Shown here: in pieces, positions 8,674-18,509 of the stretch
Layout of the letters: each line of letters begins with the position of its first letter
Numbering within the stretch: position 1 is the first letter of the stretch
Assembly: GCF_900099645.1 (NCBI RefSeq)
Contig: NZ_FMTL01000004.1
Coordinates: 248,001 to 312,000, forward strand
DNA: 64,000 bases
Direction: 5' to 3'
Source: Pseudomonas peli
GTDB lineage: Bacteria > Pseudomonadota > Gammaproteobacteria > Pseudomonadales > Pseudomonadaceae
Made by a program: the position numbers and the translations under genes
The notes under the pieces: generated by a model
Told to the model about the DNA's origin: nothing
What the model saw: only the letters and a program-made list of their open reading frames with translations
Database searches by the model: none

Positions 8674-9162
8674 ATGAACCCAACCCCACACCTCAGCCAT
8701 CGCCCCGCGGCGGCGGCTGATCTGGCCGAGATTGTCGGTTTCCCGCAGAACGCTGATGAACTGTTTTTCTGTTATCCCAAGGCCGACTGGCCGCTGAGCA
8801 TCGGTCAGCTGGCCGCCGCCATGGCCGAGCGCCGCGACAGCACGGTGGTGCTGCTGGATGGCCGGGTAGCCGGCTTTGCCAACTTCTACCAATGGCACTA
8901 CGACGACCACTGCGCCCTCGGCAACCTGATGGTCGCACCCTGGGCCCGTAGCCATGGCGTGGCGCACTATCTGGTGGCGGTGATGGAGCAGCTGGCGCGC
9001 GAGCATTACCACGCCAAACGCATGCAGGTTTCGTGCTTCAATGCCAACAGCGCCGGGCTGCTGCTCTACCCCAAGCTCGGTTATGCCCTCAGCGGCGTGG
9101 TCGAACGCCGCGACCCCAAGGGCCAGCGCGTCGCGCTGATCCAGTTCAGCAAACCCCTGTAA
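8674..9162 (+). CDS. GNAT-family N-acetyltransferase
   Basis: A 162-residue GNAT acetyltransferase. The acetyl-CoA-binding region is seen around residues 85-110 (LGNLMVAPWARSHGVAHYLV), a variant of the R/Q-x-x-G-x-G/A loop, followed by the usual FNANSAGLLLYPKLGY segment in the C-terminal part. AAGGATGTTGC precedes the ATG. It is probably co-transcribed with the two lipoproteins, with 40 bases between. The acceptor substrate is unknown. Confidence 0.85.
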   Translation: MNPTPHLSHRPAAAADLAEIVGFPQNADELFFCYPKADWPLSIGQLAAAMAERRDSTVVLLDGRVAGFANFYQWHYDDHCALGNLMVAPWARSHGVAHYLVAVMEQLAREHYHAKRMQVSCFNANSAGLLLYPKLGYALSGVVERRDPKGQRVALIQFSKPL

Positions 9163-9167
9163 ACCGT

Positions 9168-10067
9168 TTACAAATCCCAGTCCGGCCGATCCGCCAAGCG
9201 CTGGATCAGAAAATCCAGCAGCGCGCGCAGCGCCGGCGGCATCTGCCGGCGCGTGCCATACAGGGCGTGAATACCCAATTGCTGTGGCTCGTAGTCAGGC
9301 AGCAACTGCACCAGCGCCCCGGAACGCAAATGCGCGCCGACCGAATAGCGCGGCTGCAAACTGATGCCGATATCGGCCAGCACGGCCTCCAGCAGCACCA
9401 TGGATTCATTGGCGCTGAGGTTGCCGCTGACCGCCACGGCATGCGGCTCACCAGCACGGCTGAACTCCCAGATGCTGCGGCCAAAATAGGCATAACTCAG
9501 GCAATTGTGTTGCGCCAGGTCCTCGGGCCGCTGCGGCGTGCCATGCCTGGCCAGGTACGCGGGTGTTGCGCACACCACCGAACGGCACACCGCCAGCTGG
9601 CGGGCGATCAGGTTGGGGTCGAGCTGATTGGTGATGCGCAGGGCCAGGTCGATACGCGCTTCCACCAGATTGACCGCCTGGCTGCCCACCAGCAGATCGA
9701 CGCTGACCTGCGGATACAGGCGGGTGAAGTCATCCAGCGCGTGCACCAACCAGGCCTGAGCCAGCGACTGGCTACAAGCGATGCGCAAGGTGCCACGCGG
9801 CGCGGCCTCGTCCGTACGGCTGACGCTCTGCATGGCGTCGGCCATGACCAGCATCTCGCGGCATTGCTCCAGCAGTAGCTCGCCGGCACCGGTCAGGCTC
9901 AGCTTGCGCGTGGTGCGGTGCAGCAGGCGCGCGCCGACCCAGGTTTCCAGCTCGCCGAGGTAACGCGAGACCATCGCCCGCGACATCTCCAGCGCCTCAG
10001 CGGCGGCGGTCTGGCTGCCGCGCTCCACCACTTCGACAAAGACCCGCGTAGCCGTCAGGCGATCCAT
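9168..10067 (-). CDS. LysR-family transcriptional regulator
   Basis: A 299-residue LysR-type regulator with an N-terminal winged helix-turn-helix (residues 1-60; ETAAAEALEMSRAMVSRYL-type core, LGARLLHRTTRKLSLT-like region) and a substrate-binding domain from about residue 90. It is divergent from the MBL-fold/SDR genes, with 99 bases between the starts, which is the usual LysR arrangement, so those genes are the likely targets. It ends five bases from the convergent GNAT gene. Confidence 0.9.
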   Translation of the reverse strand: MDRLTATRVFVEVVERGSQTAAAEALEMSRAMVSRYLGELETWVGARLLHRTTRKLSLTGAGELLLEQCREMLVMADAMQSVSRTDEAAPRGTLRIACSQSLAQAWLVHALDDFTRLYPQVSVDLLVGSQAVNLVEARIDLALRITNQLDPNLIARQLAVCRSVVCATPAYLARHGTPQRPEDLAQHNCLSYAYFGRSIWEFSRAGEPHAVAVSGNLSANESMVLLEAVLADIGISLQPRYSVGAHLRSGALVQLLPDYEPQQLGIHALYGTRRQMPPALRALLDFLIQRLADRPDWDL

Positions 10068-10166
10068 AATTAGCCCATTTAACGCAACAAATATGCGCAG
10101 ATTACGGGGCTTTTTGATCGATTTAAAGCAACTAAGATGAGCTCACCCACTCAACAGGAGTTCCCC

Positions 10167-11039
10167 ATGTCGATCATCACTCACCTGCGCAGCCTGCTCG
10201 CCAGCGCCAGCCTGCTGACCCTGGCCACCACCGCCCTCGCCCAACCGCTAACCCTGGACGTCTACAACCCAGGCGACAAGGCCATCTTCCCGGTAACCTC
10301 GACGCTGATCAGCGGCGAACGCGAGGCCATCCTCGTCGATGCACAATTCTCCAACCGTGAAGCGCAGGAGCTGGTCGAGCGCATCCAGGCCAGCGGCAAA
10401 ACCCTGACCACCATCTTTATCAGCCACGGTGACCCGGATTTCTACTTCGGCCTGGACACCCTGACCCGTGCCTTCCCCAAGGCCAAGGTCCTGGCAACGC
10501 CGCAGACCATCGCCTATATCGAGAAAAGCCGTGAACCGAAGCTGGCCTACTGGGGCCCGATCCTTAAGGACAGCGCACCGGCCCGCACAATGGTGCCGCA
10601 AGCCTTGCAAGGCGACCACCTGAGCCTGGAAGGCCAGCGCATCGAGCTGATCGGCCATGACCCCAAGCACACCAGCCTGTGGATTCCGAGCATCAAGGCC
10701 GTGGTCGGCGGCGTGCTAACCTACGCCAACATTCACCCCTGGATTGCCGATGCACAAACCGCAGAGGCGCGTAAATCCTGGCTGAAATCCCTGGATGAGC
10801 TGCAAGCGCTGCAACCGAAAACCCTGGTACCGGGGCACTTTATGGGCCAACCGACGCTGAGCCTGGATGACCTGCGCTTTACCCGCAACTACCTGAATGA
10901 CCTGGAAGTAGCACTGCCCAAGGCACAGAACAGCCAGGCGCTGATCGAGACCATGAAAGCCAAGTACCCACAGCTGCTCGACGCCAGCAGCCTTGAACTG
11001 AGCGCCAAGGTGCTCAAGGGTGAAATGCAGTGGCCGTAA
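10167..11039 (+). CDS. Exported metallo-beta-lactamase-fold hydrolase
   Basis: A 290-residue MBL-fold protein with a signal peptide (hydrophobic core LLASASLLTLATTALA, cleavage after ALA-QP). The ATG at 10167 follows AACAGGAG. The metal-binding loop reads SHGDPDFYFGLD instead of the usual HxHxDH, so the first, second and last ligands of the motif need care: His-x-Asp-Pro-Asp is present but the final His is Phe. Later candidate ligands are GHDPKHTSLW and PGHFMG. It is likely a periplasmic hydrolase of unknown substrate. It overlaps the following SDR gene by ten bases and is divergent from a LysR gene. Confidence 0.8.
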   Translation: MSIITHLRSLLASASLLTLATTALAQPLTLDVYNPGDKAIFPVTSTLISGEREAILVDAQFSNREAQELVERIQASGKTLTTIFISHGDPDFYFGLDTLTRAFPKAKVLATPQTIAYIEKSREPKLAYWGPILKDSAPARTMVPQALQGDHLSLEGQRIELIGHDPKHTSLWIPSIKAVVGGVLTYANIHPWIADAQTAEARKSWLKSLDELQALQPKTLVPGHFMGQPTLSLDDLRFTRNYLNDLEVALPKAQNSQALIETMKAKYPQLLDASSLELSAKVLKGEMQWP

Positions 11040-11728
11040 GCCGCCATATCCTGATCACCGGCGCCTCACGCGGCATTGGCCTGGGTTTGACCCAGGCCTT
11101 TGTGCAGGCGGGCTGGCAGGTGCACGCCGTGATCCGCAATCTGGCGGGTAGCCATGAATTGCAGGAGCTGGCCACGCAACATGGTCAGTGCCTGCGGCTG
11201 ATCGAGTGCGACCTGGAGCAACGCGAAGCGGGCCAGTTGATTGACCGCGCCCTGGGCGACCAACCACTAACCTGTGCGCTGTTCAATGCCGGCGTCTATG
11301 GCCCAGCGCATCAGGACCCGCGCCAGGCCAACAGCGCGGAGATCGGCCAGCTGTTTCTCGCCAATGCGGTCGCGCCGATCAGCCTGGCGCAACAGCTTGC
11401 CGGTCGAATCGAAACCGGCGGGGTGATGGCCTTTATCAGCTCGCAGATGGCCAGCCTGCAGCTCAACCGTGCCCTCGACATGCCGCTCTACGGTGCCAGC
11501 AAAGCGGCGCTGAACAGCTTGCTGCTGAGCTGGAGCAGCCACTATGCCGAGCTGCCCTGGAGCTTGCTGGCCCTGCATCCAGGCTGGGTGCGCACCGCCA
11601 TAGGCGGCGCCGATGCCCCCTTGAGTGTGGCGGACAGCGCAAGCGGTCTGTTTCAGGTGATCACCGCAGAGCTGGGTCGCCGACGCTGTACATTCCTTGA
11701 TTACCAAGGCCAGATGCTGCCCTGGTGA
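11030..11728 (+). CDS. Short-chain dehydrogenase/reductase
   Basis: A 232-residue classical SDR oxidoreductase. The nucleotide motif TGASRGIGLG is at residues 10-19, NAGVYG lies near residue 90, the catalytic Ser is in AFISSQM and the YxxxK pair in LYGASKAAL near residue 158. The start is a GTG inside the end of the MBL-fold gene. Together they look like a two-gene unit under the divergent LysR regulator. The substrate is unknown; no close functional signature was recognised. Confidence 0.85.
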   Translation: MAVSRHILITGASRGIGLGLTQAFVQAGWQVHAVIRNLAGSHELQELATQHGQCLRLIECDLEQREAGQLIDRALGDQPLTCALFNAGVYGPAHQDPRQANSAEIGQLFLANAVAPISLAQQLAGRIETGGVMAFISSQMASLQLNRALDMPLYGASKAALNSLLLSWSSHYAELPWSLLALHPGWVRTAIGGADAPLSVADSASGLFQVITAELGRRRCTFLDYQGQMLPW

Positions 11729-11789
11729 GGCTGACGGCGCGGGGCGCATTTGCGGCATAATCGCCCCTTGCCCACCTGGAGATATGCCC

Positions 11790-12239
11790 ATGCCTGCCCC
11801 GATCTGGTGGTTGATGGCCCTGCCCTTCGTTGCCGGCGCCTGCCTGCCGTTGCAAGCGGGCATCAACGGTCAATTGGCCAAACAGGTGTCGAGCGTGATG
11901 GCCGCCGCGCTGATGTCCTTTGCCGTGGGTACACTTGCGCTGCTGATTCTGGTGCTGGCCCAGCGCGAGTTCCCCAGCCTCGGCGCGTTAAAAGGCCTTA
12001 CCTGGTGGCACTGGAGTGGCGGCCTGCTGGGGGTGATGTTTATCGCCACCGCCGCCTTTGCCGGCCCCAAGGTTGGCGCCGTGCTGTTTATGGCCTTGGT
12101 GATCGCCGGGCAACTGAGCATGGCCCTGACCTTGGACCACTTCGGTTGGGCCGGCTTTCGTGAAGCGCCGATCACCGCAGGCAAAGTCGGCGGCCTGCTG
12201 CTGATCGTCGCCGGCATCTGGCTGATCAGGCGCGGTTAA
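11790..12239 (+). CDS. DMT-superfamily small membrane protein (YdcZ/DUF606 type)
   Basis: A 149-residue membrane protein with about five hydrophobic segments, matching the YdcZ/DUF606 branch of drug/metabolite transporters: QAGINGQLAK near the start, GGLLGVMFIATAAFAGPKVG in the middle and QLSMALTLDHFGW toward the end. Two in-frame ATG codons (11784 and 11790) follow a GGAG at 11778-11781. The second has the better spacing and was chosen. The gene ends with a four-base overlap of the convergent YjiK-like gene. Confidence 0.82.
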   Translation: MPAPIWWLMALPFVAGACLPLQAGINGQLAKQVSSVMAAALMSFAVGTLALLILVLAQREFPSLGALKGLTWWHWSGGLLGVMFIATAAFAGPKVGAVLFMALVIAGQLSMALTLDHFGWAGFREAPITAGKVGGLLLIVAGIWLIRRG

Positions 12240-13189
12240 GCGCCCGGCCGACTCTCGCGTTCAAAGCGGTAGAACAGGTTGGGTTCGCTGACCAGATAGA
12301 GATTGCCCTGATCATCCAGGGTCAGACCCTCGCCCTGCGGCACGCTGTCTTGCAGCCCGGCGAAGCCACTGAGCAGCGAGCGGAAGCTGATCAGCTTACC
12401 GTCCTCGGCATCCAGTTCGATCAGCACCTTGGACTCATCGCTGAGCAGGGCCAGATGCCCGGTCTGCTCGTCGTAATGCACCGATGACAAGTCCGTGGCA
12501 AACACCTTGTGATCGATCCAGGCCTGGCGATCGATTACCTGCAGGTTGAAGTCCCCCTGGAAGCTGGATTTCAGGCCACGCACCTCATACAGCTTGCGCG
12601 GTGAATGCTCCTTGACCACATACAGTCGGTCACCCGCGCGGTCGTAGCCGACCCCTTCAAAGCCTTGGTTGCCGCCCAGATCAATGCCCAGGGTCAGCGC
12701 CCGGTAATCCTCGCGAAACAGAGCACCGGGTTTTTCCGGCAGTTCGACCACCACCAGCGCCTGATCGCGCTCTTCAGCCAGTAACAAGAGGTTATCGCCC
12801 AGGTACGTGATGCCTTCGACATCACTGAACCCGCTAAGCGGATAACGCGCCAACAGCTCACCTTCCTTGCTCAGCGCCAGCAGCTCCTCGGGGTTATTCA
12901 CCACCGCCCAGAGCTGGTCGCGCCCTTCGTCGTAGGTCAGGCCGGACAGGTTGTTGTTCACCCCGGCGACCGGCAGCGCATCGATGCGCACCTGGTACTC
13001 GGGCAGCCACAGACTGCGGCTTTCCCATTCGGTTTCATGCCAGGAGGTCTTGATCCAGAAATACAGACGGTTATCCAGGTGCTGCACGCCTATCTGGTAA
13101 ACCAGGGTCAGCGCCAGCAGTAACAGCGCCCATTTCCATGGGCTGACATAAGGTAGCCGTCCTAGCACCCCTTTCGCAGCGGACATCAT
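12236..13189 (-). CDS. SdiA-regulated/YjiK-like beta-propeller membrane protein
   Basis: A 317-residue protein of the SdiA-regulated (YjiK) family. One hydrophobic segment (WALLLLALTLVYQIGV, residues 17-32) should anchor it in the inner membrane with the rest in the periplasm. The remainder has repeated propeller-like units such as NNLSGLTYDEGRDQLWAVVN, DVEGITYLGDN and GFEGVGYDRAGDRLYVVKE. The role is unknown; members are often near phosphate or c-di-GMP genes. The start could be either of two adjacent ATG codons. Confidence 0.8.
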   Translation of the reverse strand: MMSAAKGVLGRLPYVSPWKWALLLLALTLVYQIGVQHLDNRLYFWIKTSWHETEWESRSLWLPEYQVRIDALPVAGVNNNLSGLTYDEGRDQLWAVVNNPEELLALSKEGELLARYPLSGFSDVEGITYLGDNLLLLAEERDQALVVVELPEKPGALFREDYRALTLGIDLGGNQGFEGVGYDRAGDRLYVVKEHSPRKLYEVRGLKSSFQGDFNLQVIDRQAWIDHKVFATDLSSVHYDEQTGHLALLSDESKVLIELDAEDGKLISFRSLLSGFAGLQDSVPQGEGLTLDDQGNLYLVSEPNLFYRFERESRPGA

Positions 13190-13613
13190 GAATAGTCATA
13201 CTCGCGTGCTTACGGGAAACAGCAGTGTGCTGCGTGAACATGACAGCACGGCTGTAAGGGTGCCGATTGGTCGGGCCAGACGCTGGGCTGCGGGTGTATG
13301 AGTCCCCGCCTGCTGCTGAGTTCAACTCGCAGAGCCACAGCCTGCGGCCGGCGACGGCTGAGAGGCATGTGTTAAGGTGAGCGCCCTTTTCGCCCGAATG
13401 GATCGAGACAGGTCGATATGACACTGGCCCAACCATCCCGCTGGCTGCCTACGCCGCCATAGCGCTTCGCCCCCTCCCTGCATAGCCCGGCGGCTTACCC
13501 GTTGCCGTAGCTGTGCGCCTGCACGCTGGCCGCAAGGCTGCAATGCTCTCGTTGTACCCAGCTTTTATTAGCCCATCCGCCCTGCCCTTGCGTGCATCTG
13601 CGGACCCCAGTTT
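13190..13613. other. Intergenic region, 424 bases, no recognised gene
   Basis: This gap lies between the divergent starts of the YjiK-like and SulP genes and should hold both promoters. I saw no tRNA, riboswitch or strong terminator. One very short frame, ATG at 13420 to TAG (MTLAQPSRWLPTPP, 14 codons), follows an AGG seven bases before it, but nothing else supports it. Confidence 0.5.
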
Positions 13614-13625
13614 TTGGAATTGACC

Positions 13626-15113
13626 ATGTTGCAAAGCCTGAAAAACACTTGGTTCTTTAACATCCGCGGCGATGTGCTAGCCGGTCTGGTGGTGGCGCTG
13701 GCGCTGATCCCGGAAGCCATCGCCTTCTCGATCATCGCCGGGGTCGACCCCAAGGTCGGCCTGTATGCCTCCTTCTGTATCGCCGTGGTGATCGCCTTTG
13801 TCGGTGGCCGCCCAGGCATGATCAGCGCCGCCACCGGGGCCATGGCACTGGTCATGGTCACCCTGGTGAAAAACCACGGCCTGGAATACCTGCTGGCAGC
13901 GACCCTGCTGACTGGCGTGCTGCAGATCGGCGCCGGGTACCTCAAGCTCGGCTCGCTGATGCGCTTTGTCTCGCGCTCGGTGGTCACCGGTTTCGTCAAC
14001 GCCCTGGCCATCCTGATTTTCATGGCGCAGCTGCCGGAGCTGACCAACGTCACCTGGCAGGTCTACGCCATGTGCGCGGCGGGTCTGGCCATCATTTACC
14101 TGTTCCCCTATGTGCCGAAGCTCGGCAAGGTAATCCCCTCACCGCTGGTATGCATCCTGTCGATGACTGCCGTGGCCATGTATTTCGGCCTGGATATCCG
14201 CACTGTCGGCGACATGGGCGAGCTGCCGGACACCTTGCCGATTTTCCTCTGGCCAGATGTACCGCTGACGTTTGAAACCCTGGCCATCATCTTCCCCTAC
14301 GCCGCTGCGCTGGCTGTGGTGGGCCTGCTGGAGTCGATGATGACCGCGACCATCATTGATGACCTGACCGACACCAACAGCGACAAGAACCGCGAATGCA
14401 AAGGCCAGGGCGTGGCCAATATCGCCTCCGGCCTGCTGGGCGGTATGGCCGGCTGCGCGATGATCGGCCAGTCAGTCATCAACGTGAAATCCGGCGGCCG
14501 TGGGCGGCTGTCGTGCCTGGTGGCCGGCGTGGTGTTGTTGCTGATGGTGGTATTCCTCAGCGACTGGGTTAGCCAGATCCCCATGGCCGCGCTGGTGGCG
14601 GTGATGATCATGGTGTCGATCGGCACCTTCAGCTGGGACTCGTTGCGCAACCTGAAGCACTACCCGCTCTCCACCAATATCGTGATGCTCGCCACCGTGG
14701 CCGTGACCGTTTACACCCATAACCTGGCCTACGGCGTGTTTGTCGGGGTGCTGCTGGCGGCCATGTTCTTCGCCAACAAGATTGGCCACTTCCTCTACAT
14801 CAACGCTGAACTCGACAGCGAGGGCCGCCAGCGTACCTACAAGGTGGTTGGGCAGGTGTTCTTCAGCTCTGCCGACAAATTCATCGCCGCCTTTGATTTC
14901 AAGGACACCGTCCGCCAGGTCACCATCGACCTGTCCCGCGCACACTTCTGGGACATCACCGCCGTCGCCGCCTTGGACAAAGTGGTGATCAAACTGCGCC
15001 GCGTAGGTATTGAGGTCCACGTTCTGGGCCTGAACGAGGCCAGCGCCACCATCGTTGATCGTTTCGGCACCCACGAAAATCCTGAAGCGATTGAGCGGGT
15101 ACTCGGCCACTGA
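13626..15113 (+). CDS. SulP-family anion transporter with STAS domain
   Basis: A 495-residue SulP permease. SulP proteins carry sulfate, bicarbonate or other anions, often with Na+ or H+. The membrane domain opens with [21 protein letters not shown] (quoted for its [16 protein letters not shown] signature) and has about 10-12 segments to residue 395. A STAS domain follows (about 405-495, with [20 protein letters not shown] as its core). The ATG at 13626 after GGAA is preferred to the TTG at 13614. Several related marine and Pseudomonas proteins are bicarbonate transporters, but the substrate here is not shown by the sequence. Confidence 0.92.
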   Translation: MLQSLKNTWFFNIRGDVLAGLVVALALIPEAIAFSIIAGVDPKVGLYASFCIAVVIAFVGGRPGMISAATGAMALVMVTLVKNHGLEYLLAATLLTGVLQIGAGYLKLGSLMRFVSRSVVTGFVNALAILIFMAQLPELTNVTWQVYAMCAAGLAIIYLFPYVPKLGKVIPSPLVCILSMTAVAMYFGLDIRTVGDMGELPDTLPIFLWPDVPLTFETLAIIFPYAAALAVVGLLESMMTATIIDDLTDTNSDKNRECKGQGVANIASGLLGGMAGCAMIGQSVINVKSGGRGRLSCLVAGVVLLLMVVFLSDWVSQIPMAALVAVMIMVSIGTFSWDSLRNLKHYPLSTNIVMLATVAVTVYTHNLAYGVFVGVLLAAMFFANKIGHFLYINAELDSEGRQRTYKVVGQVFFSSADKFIAAFDFKDTVRQVTIDLSRAHFWDITAVAALDKVVIKLRRVGIEVHVLGLNEASATIVDRFGTHENPEAIERVLGH

Positions 15114-15259
15114 GTTCGGCGCGGCGATCATGCTGTAACCCCGTGCTGGCGCATGCCAGCTCGGCATTGGGTGTCGCCCAAGGCGCGATAGCAATGTGAC
15201 AGCTTTTTCAAAAGCAAAGAGTTATGCTGCTATAACGCTGCTATTTGTGATCACAAGCC

Positions 15260-16381
15260 ATGGCTGAAGCCCAAGTACCTCGCCAACCACATGCCTTCGC
15301 CCTCTGGCGCGAAGCGCAAGACACACGCATTCGCTCGCCACTGGGTGGCATCTATTACCTGCTGGCCTGGCTGCTCACGTGGGCGTTCAGCAATGACCCG
15401 GCCGCCCTAATGCTGCCAGGTGTAGTCGGCATCGCCCTATTTGCCCTGCTGCTGGCTCTACGCCTGCTACACCGCCTGCCTCAGGAGCAGAGCAACGATT
15501 CACTCAGCCGCTGGCTCAACCTGCATTGGAGCCTGATTCTGATCACCGCGCTGAGCTGGGGCGCTGCCCATGCCCTGGCGCAGCACCATCCGCTGTTCAG
15601 CAGCTCAGCGATTATCGCCACCCTCAGCACCATCGCCTTTAGCACCGCCCTGGCCTTTAACTTCGCCATGCGCAAAAAGCGCGCGCTCCTGGCATTGCTG
15701 CTGATTTACCTGCCGGGGCTGCTCACGCTGGCACTGGCATGGCGCGAGCAGTACGCCCTTCTGATTACCCTGAGCTTTTACCTCAGCTACCTACTATTGG
15801 CGCTAAACCGCAGCCACCGCGAATACCACAACACGCTCAAGCTGGAGTTGCAGCTGCTCGATCAGCAGGAGCGCCTCGAACACCTCAGCCGCACCGACAG
15901 CCTGACCCAGCTGGGCAACCGCTATCAGTTCAACAGCCTGTTCCCGGTGATGGTGGCCAATGCCCAGCGGCAGAGCCAACCGCTATCGCTGGTACTGCTG
16001 GATATCGACTTCTTCAAGCGGATCAATGACGAATACGGGCATGCCTGTGGCGATAGCTGCCTAAACGACTTTGCCGAACGGATGCGGCAGAACTTTCGCC
16101 GCGACAGTGACGCATTGCTGCGCCTGGGTGGTGAAGAGTTCGGCATCCTGATGCCCAATACCCCGCTGGAGGAAGCCTGCCAACTGGCTGAGCAGTTTCG
16201 TCAGGAACTGGAGCGGGAAGGCTTCAACGCGCCTGGAGCCATCCTGCCCCTGACCGCAAGCCTGGGGGTGGGGTGTTTCGATGCGCGCCGCGACAGCAGC
16301 GCCGAGGGGTTCTTCAAGCGCGTCGACGATGCGCTCTATCAGGCCAAGGCTGCCGGGCGTAACCGCCTGGAGCTGGCCTGA
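15260..16381 (+). CDS. Membrane diguanylate cyclase (GGDEF)
   Basis: A 373-residue GGDEF protein that should make c-di-GMP from two GTP. Residues 25-185 contain about six hydrophobic segments and form a membrane sensor. A short helical linker precedes the GGDEF domain (about 210-373). The active site is GGEEF, a permitted variant, in LRLGGEEFGIL. The inhibitory site RxxD (RDSD) is kept five residues before it, so product inhibition is expected. No EAL domain is present. It ends 33 bases before the convergent chemoreceptor gene, separated by a GC-rich hairpin. Confidence 0.93.
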   Translation: MAEAQVPRQPHAFALWREAQDTRIRSPLGGIYYLLAWLLTWAFSNDPAALMLPGVVGIALFALLLALRLLHRLPQEQSNDSLSRWLNLHWSLILITALSWGAAHALAQHHPLFSSSAIIATLSTIAFSTALAFNFAMRKKRALLALLLIYLPGLLTLALAWREQYALLITLSFYLSYLLLALNRSHREYHNTLKLELQLLDQQERLEHLSRTDSLTQLGNRYQFNSLFPVMVANAQRQSQPLSLVLLDIDFFKRINDEYGHACGDSCLNDFAERMRQNFRRDSDALLRLGGEEFGILMPNTPLEEACQLAEQFRQELEREGFNAPGAILPLTASLGVGCFDARRDSSAEGFFKRVDDALYQAKAAGRNRLELA

Positions 16382-16383
16382 GT

Positions 16384-16407
16384 CCGGCGGCACAGGCGTG
16401 CCGCCGG
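16384..16407. terminator. Bidirectional hairpin between convergent genes
   Basis: Perfect ten-base stem CCGGCGGCAC / GTGCCGCCGG with an AGGC loop in the 33-base gap between the diguanylate cyclase and the chemoreceptor. No T-run on either side, so termination efficiency is uncertain. Confidence 0.6.
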
Positions 16408-16414
16408 CATACGC

Positions 16415-18346
16415 CTACAAACGGAAGCTGCTCATCTGCTTAGCCAGGTCATCCGCCAGACCGCGCAGGGTCTTACAGTCCTCTTTACACACCTGCACCT
16501 CGCCGGCGGTGGCATGCGCCAGGTCGGCAATGCCCTGCACGTTGCGGTTGATCTCCTCGGTCACCGATGACTGTTCCTCGGTCGCGGTGGCCACCTGGGT
16601 GTTCATATCGCTGATGCGTTCAATCTGCTCGGTAATCGCGCTAAGCGACTGACCCGTCCGCTGACTGGCTTGCACGCCAGTACCGGTCGCACGTTGACCG
16701 GCATGCATGGAACTCACGGCCGTTTCCGCGCCTTGCTTGAGGCGCTGGATCATCTGCTGAATTTCATCGGTCGAACTCTGCGTGCGACTGGCCAAGGTGC
16801 GCACCTCGTCGGCCACCACAGCAAAACCACGACCCATCTCGCCCGCGCGCGCCGCTTCGATGGCTGCGTTCAGCGCCAATAGATTGGTCTGCTCGGAAAT
16901 CCCACGAATTACCGCCAGCACCTGATCAATTGAGGCCACCTGCTCGGCCAGCTCACTGACTGCGGCGGCGGCATTACCAATATCAGTGGACATGCTCTCG
17001 ATATGCCCGATGGATTGGCGCACCTCATTACGCGCGCCCTGTGCCTCGTCCCGCGCGCTTTGCGATGACTGCGCGGCGCTGCTGGCGTTACGGGCAATCT
17101 CCTGCACGGTCAGGCCCATCTCGTGCACCGCCGTGGCGACCATATCGGTCATTTCTTGCTGCTGGCCGGAACGCCCAGCTGTGTTGTCGACCACCTGCGC
17201 GACTTGGCTGACCGAGGCACGCAAACGCTCGCTAGTCGCCAGCACATCGCTGATCAGGCTGCGCTGACCACCGATAAAGCGGTTGAAGCCACGGGCCAGA
17301 TCGCCCAGCTCATCCTCGCGGGACTCATCCAGGCGACGGGTCAGGTCGCCACCGCCGCCGCCAATTTCCACAAGTGCAGCGGTCACCTGACGGATCGGCC
17401 GCACCAGGCCACGCGCTAACAGCACCACTAGGCCGAGGAACAGCAAGGCTACACCCAACCCAATGGCGCTGGTCATAAGCAGCGCCTGACGCGCTTCGGC
17501 ATAGACTTCCGCTTCCGGCACCTCACTGACCAGCAGCCAATCCAGGCTGGACAGCTTCTGTGCCACCGCCAGGTAGGTTTCACCATCACGCTCGAAACGT
17601 ACTGCCTTACCACCGCCGCTCAACAGTTCATCCGCCGGCGCCTTGCCAAACAACTCAGCGAGGCGGCCACTGCCACTCAGGTCGGCCTGTGGATGCACCT
17701 TGACCTCGCCCTGGGCATCGATCAGAAACACCTGACCGCGCTCACCAAAACGAAAGTCGCGGATCATTTCCGACATGGCTTTGAGGCTGAACCCCAAGCC
17801 AGAAACACCGAGGGTTTTGCCGCCCTGCTTGATCCGCTGGTTGATAAATAGGGTCGGCAGTCGTGTGCCCTTGTCGATATCGATTTCCAGCACCTGATCA
17901 CGGCTGCTGTCGACCAGCTTGTAGAACCACTGGTTTTCCGGCTGATCACGGCTGATCACCCGGGCCAGGCCCTCGCCGGTGAAGTAGTTGCCGCTTTCCA
18001 ACACAGCAATCGAGGTGGTCATGGCGTTCTGCTGCGTACGCACGCCCTCCAGGTAACGCGCCACGGCGTCGCGCTGGCCTTCATCTTCGCCAGCGGCCAG
18101 CCAGTCCTGAATAAAGGTATTGGCGGCAATCCCGGCGTTGGCGGTGATCGGTGCCGTCAGTACCCGTTCCAGGTCGTTGCGGATCGCCAGCACCCTCGCC
18201 GGCAAGGCCTCTTCCACCAGAAAGCGTTCAGTCAGGCGGTTAACCACTGCCGAGTAAACGCCCACGACGATCAAAATACTGGTGAGCAGGGCGGCGCCCA
18301 TGCTGAGAATCAGCTGCCACTGAATGCTGCGCTTCCACAAGCCCAT
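16415..18346 (-). CDS. Methyl-accepting chemotaxis protein with dCache sensor
   Basis: A 643-residue chemoreceptor. The order is a transmembrane helix (residues 12-32), a periplasmic sensor to about 280 that looks like a double Cache domain ([50 protein letters not shown]), a second membrane helix (about 285-308), a HAMP domain and the cytoplasmic signalling hairpin. The hairpin tip [19 protein letters not shown] is near residue 490. dCache sensors of Pseudomonas bind amino acids, organic acids or polyamines; the ligand cannot be told here. No CheR-binding pentapeptide is seen at the C-terminus. Two GntR-like decamers lie upstream of the start. Confidence 0.95.
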   Translation of the reverse strand: MGLWKRSIQWQLILSMGAALLTSILIVVGVYSAVVNRLTERFLVEEALPARVLAIRNDLERVLTAPITANAGIAANTFIQDWLAAGEDEGQRDAVARYLEGVRTQQNAMTTSIAVLESGNYFTGEGLARVISRDQPENQWFYKLVDSSRDQVLEIDIDKGTRLPTLFINQRIKQGGKTLGVSGLGFSLKAMSEMIRDFRFGERGQVFLIDAQGEVKVHPQADLSGSGRLAELFGKAPADELLSGGGKAVRFERDGETYLAVAQKLSSLDWLLVSEVPEAEVYAEARQALLMTSAIGLGVALLFLGLVVLLARGLVRPIRQVTAALVEIGGGGGDLTRRLDESREDELGDLARGFNRFIGGQRSLISDVLATSERLRASVSQVAQVVDNTAGRSGQQQEMTDMVATAVHEMGLTVQEIARNASSAAQSSQSARDEAQGARNEVRQSIGHIESMSTDIGNAAAAVSELAEQVASIDQVLAVIRGISEQTNLLALNAAIEAARAGEMGRGFAVVADEVRTLASRTQSSTDEIQQMIQRLKQGAETAVSSMHAGQRATGTGVQASQRTGQSLSAITEQIERISDMNTQVATATEEQSSVTEEINRNVQGIADLAHATAGEVQVCKEDCKTLRGLADDLAKQMSSFRL

Positions 18347-18380
18347 AGGGATACCCTCTCGTTATTATTCGAAGAGTCAA

Positions 18381-18402
18381 TTGAATACAATTTTGTATAC
18401 AA
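18381..18402 (-). promoter_or_regulatory. Two tandem TTGTATACAA-like operator boxes before the chemoreceptor
   Basis: TTGAATACAA (18381-18390) and TTGTATACAA (18393-18402) lie 12 bases apart start to start, 35-56 bases upstream of the chemoreceptor ATG. The second is a perfect palindrome of the kind bound by FadR/FCD-type GntR regulators; the first differs at one base. No GntR gene is in the window. The function is inferred from pattern only. Confidence 0.45.
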
Positions 18403-18509
18403 ACTCAAACGCTCACCGATGTATAACCCTATCGACCCGCAACCCGGCGTCTTGAGCACCTTGGCACAACAGGGCATTTATTTTTCAACGCAGCCCTTCT
18501 GGGCAACAC

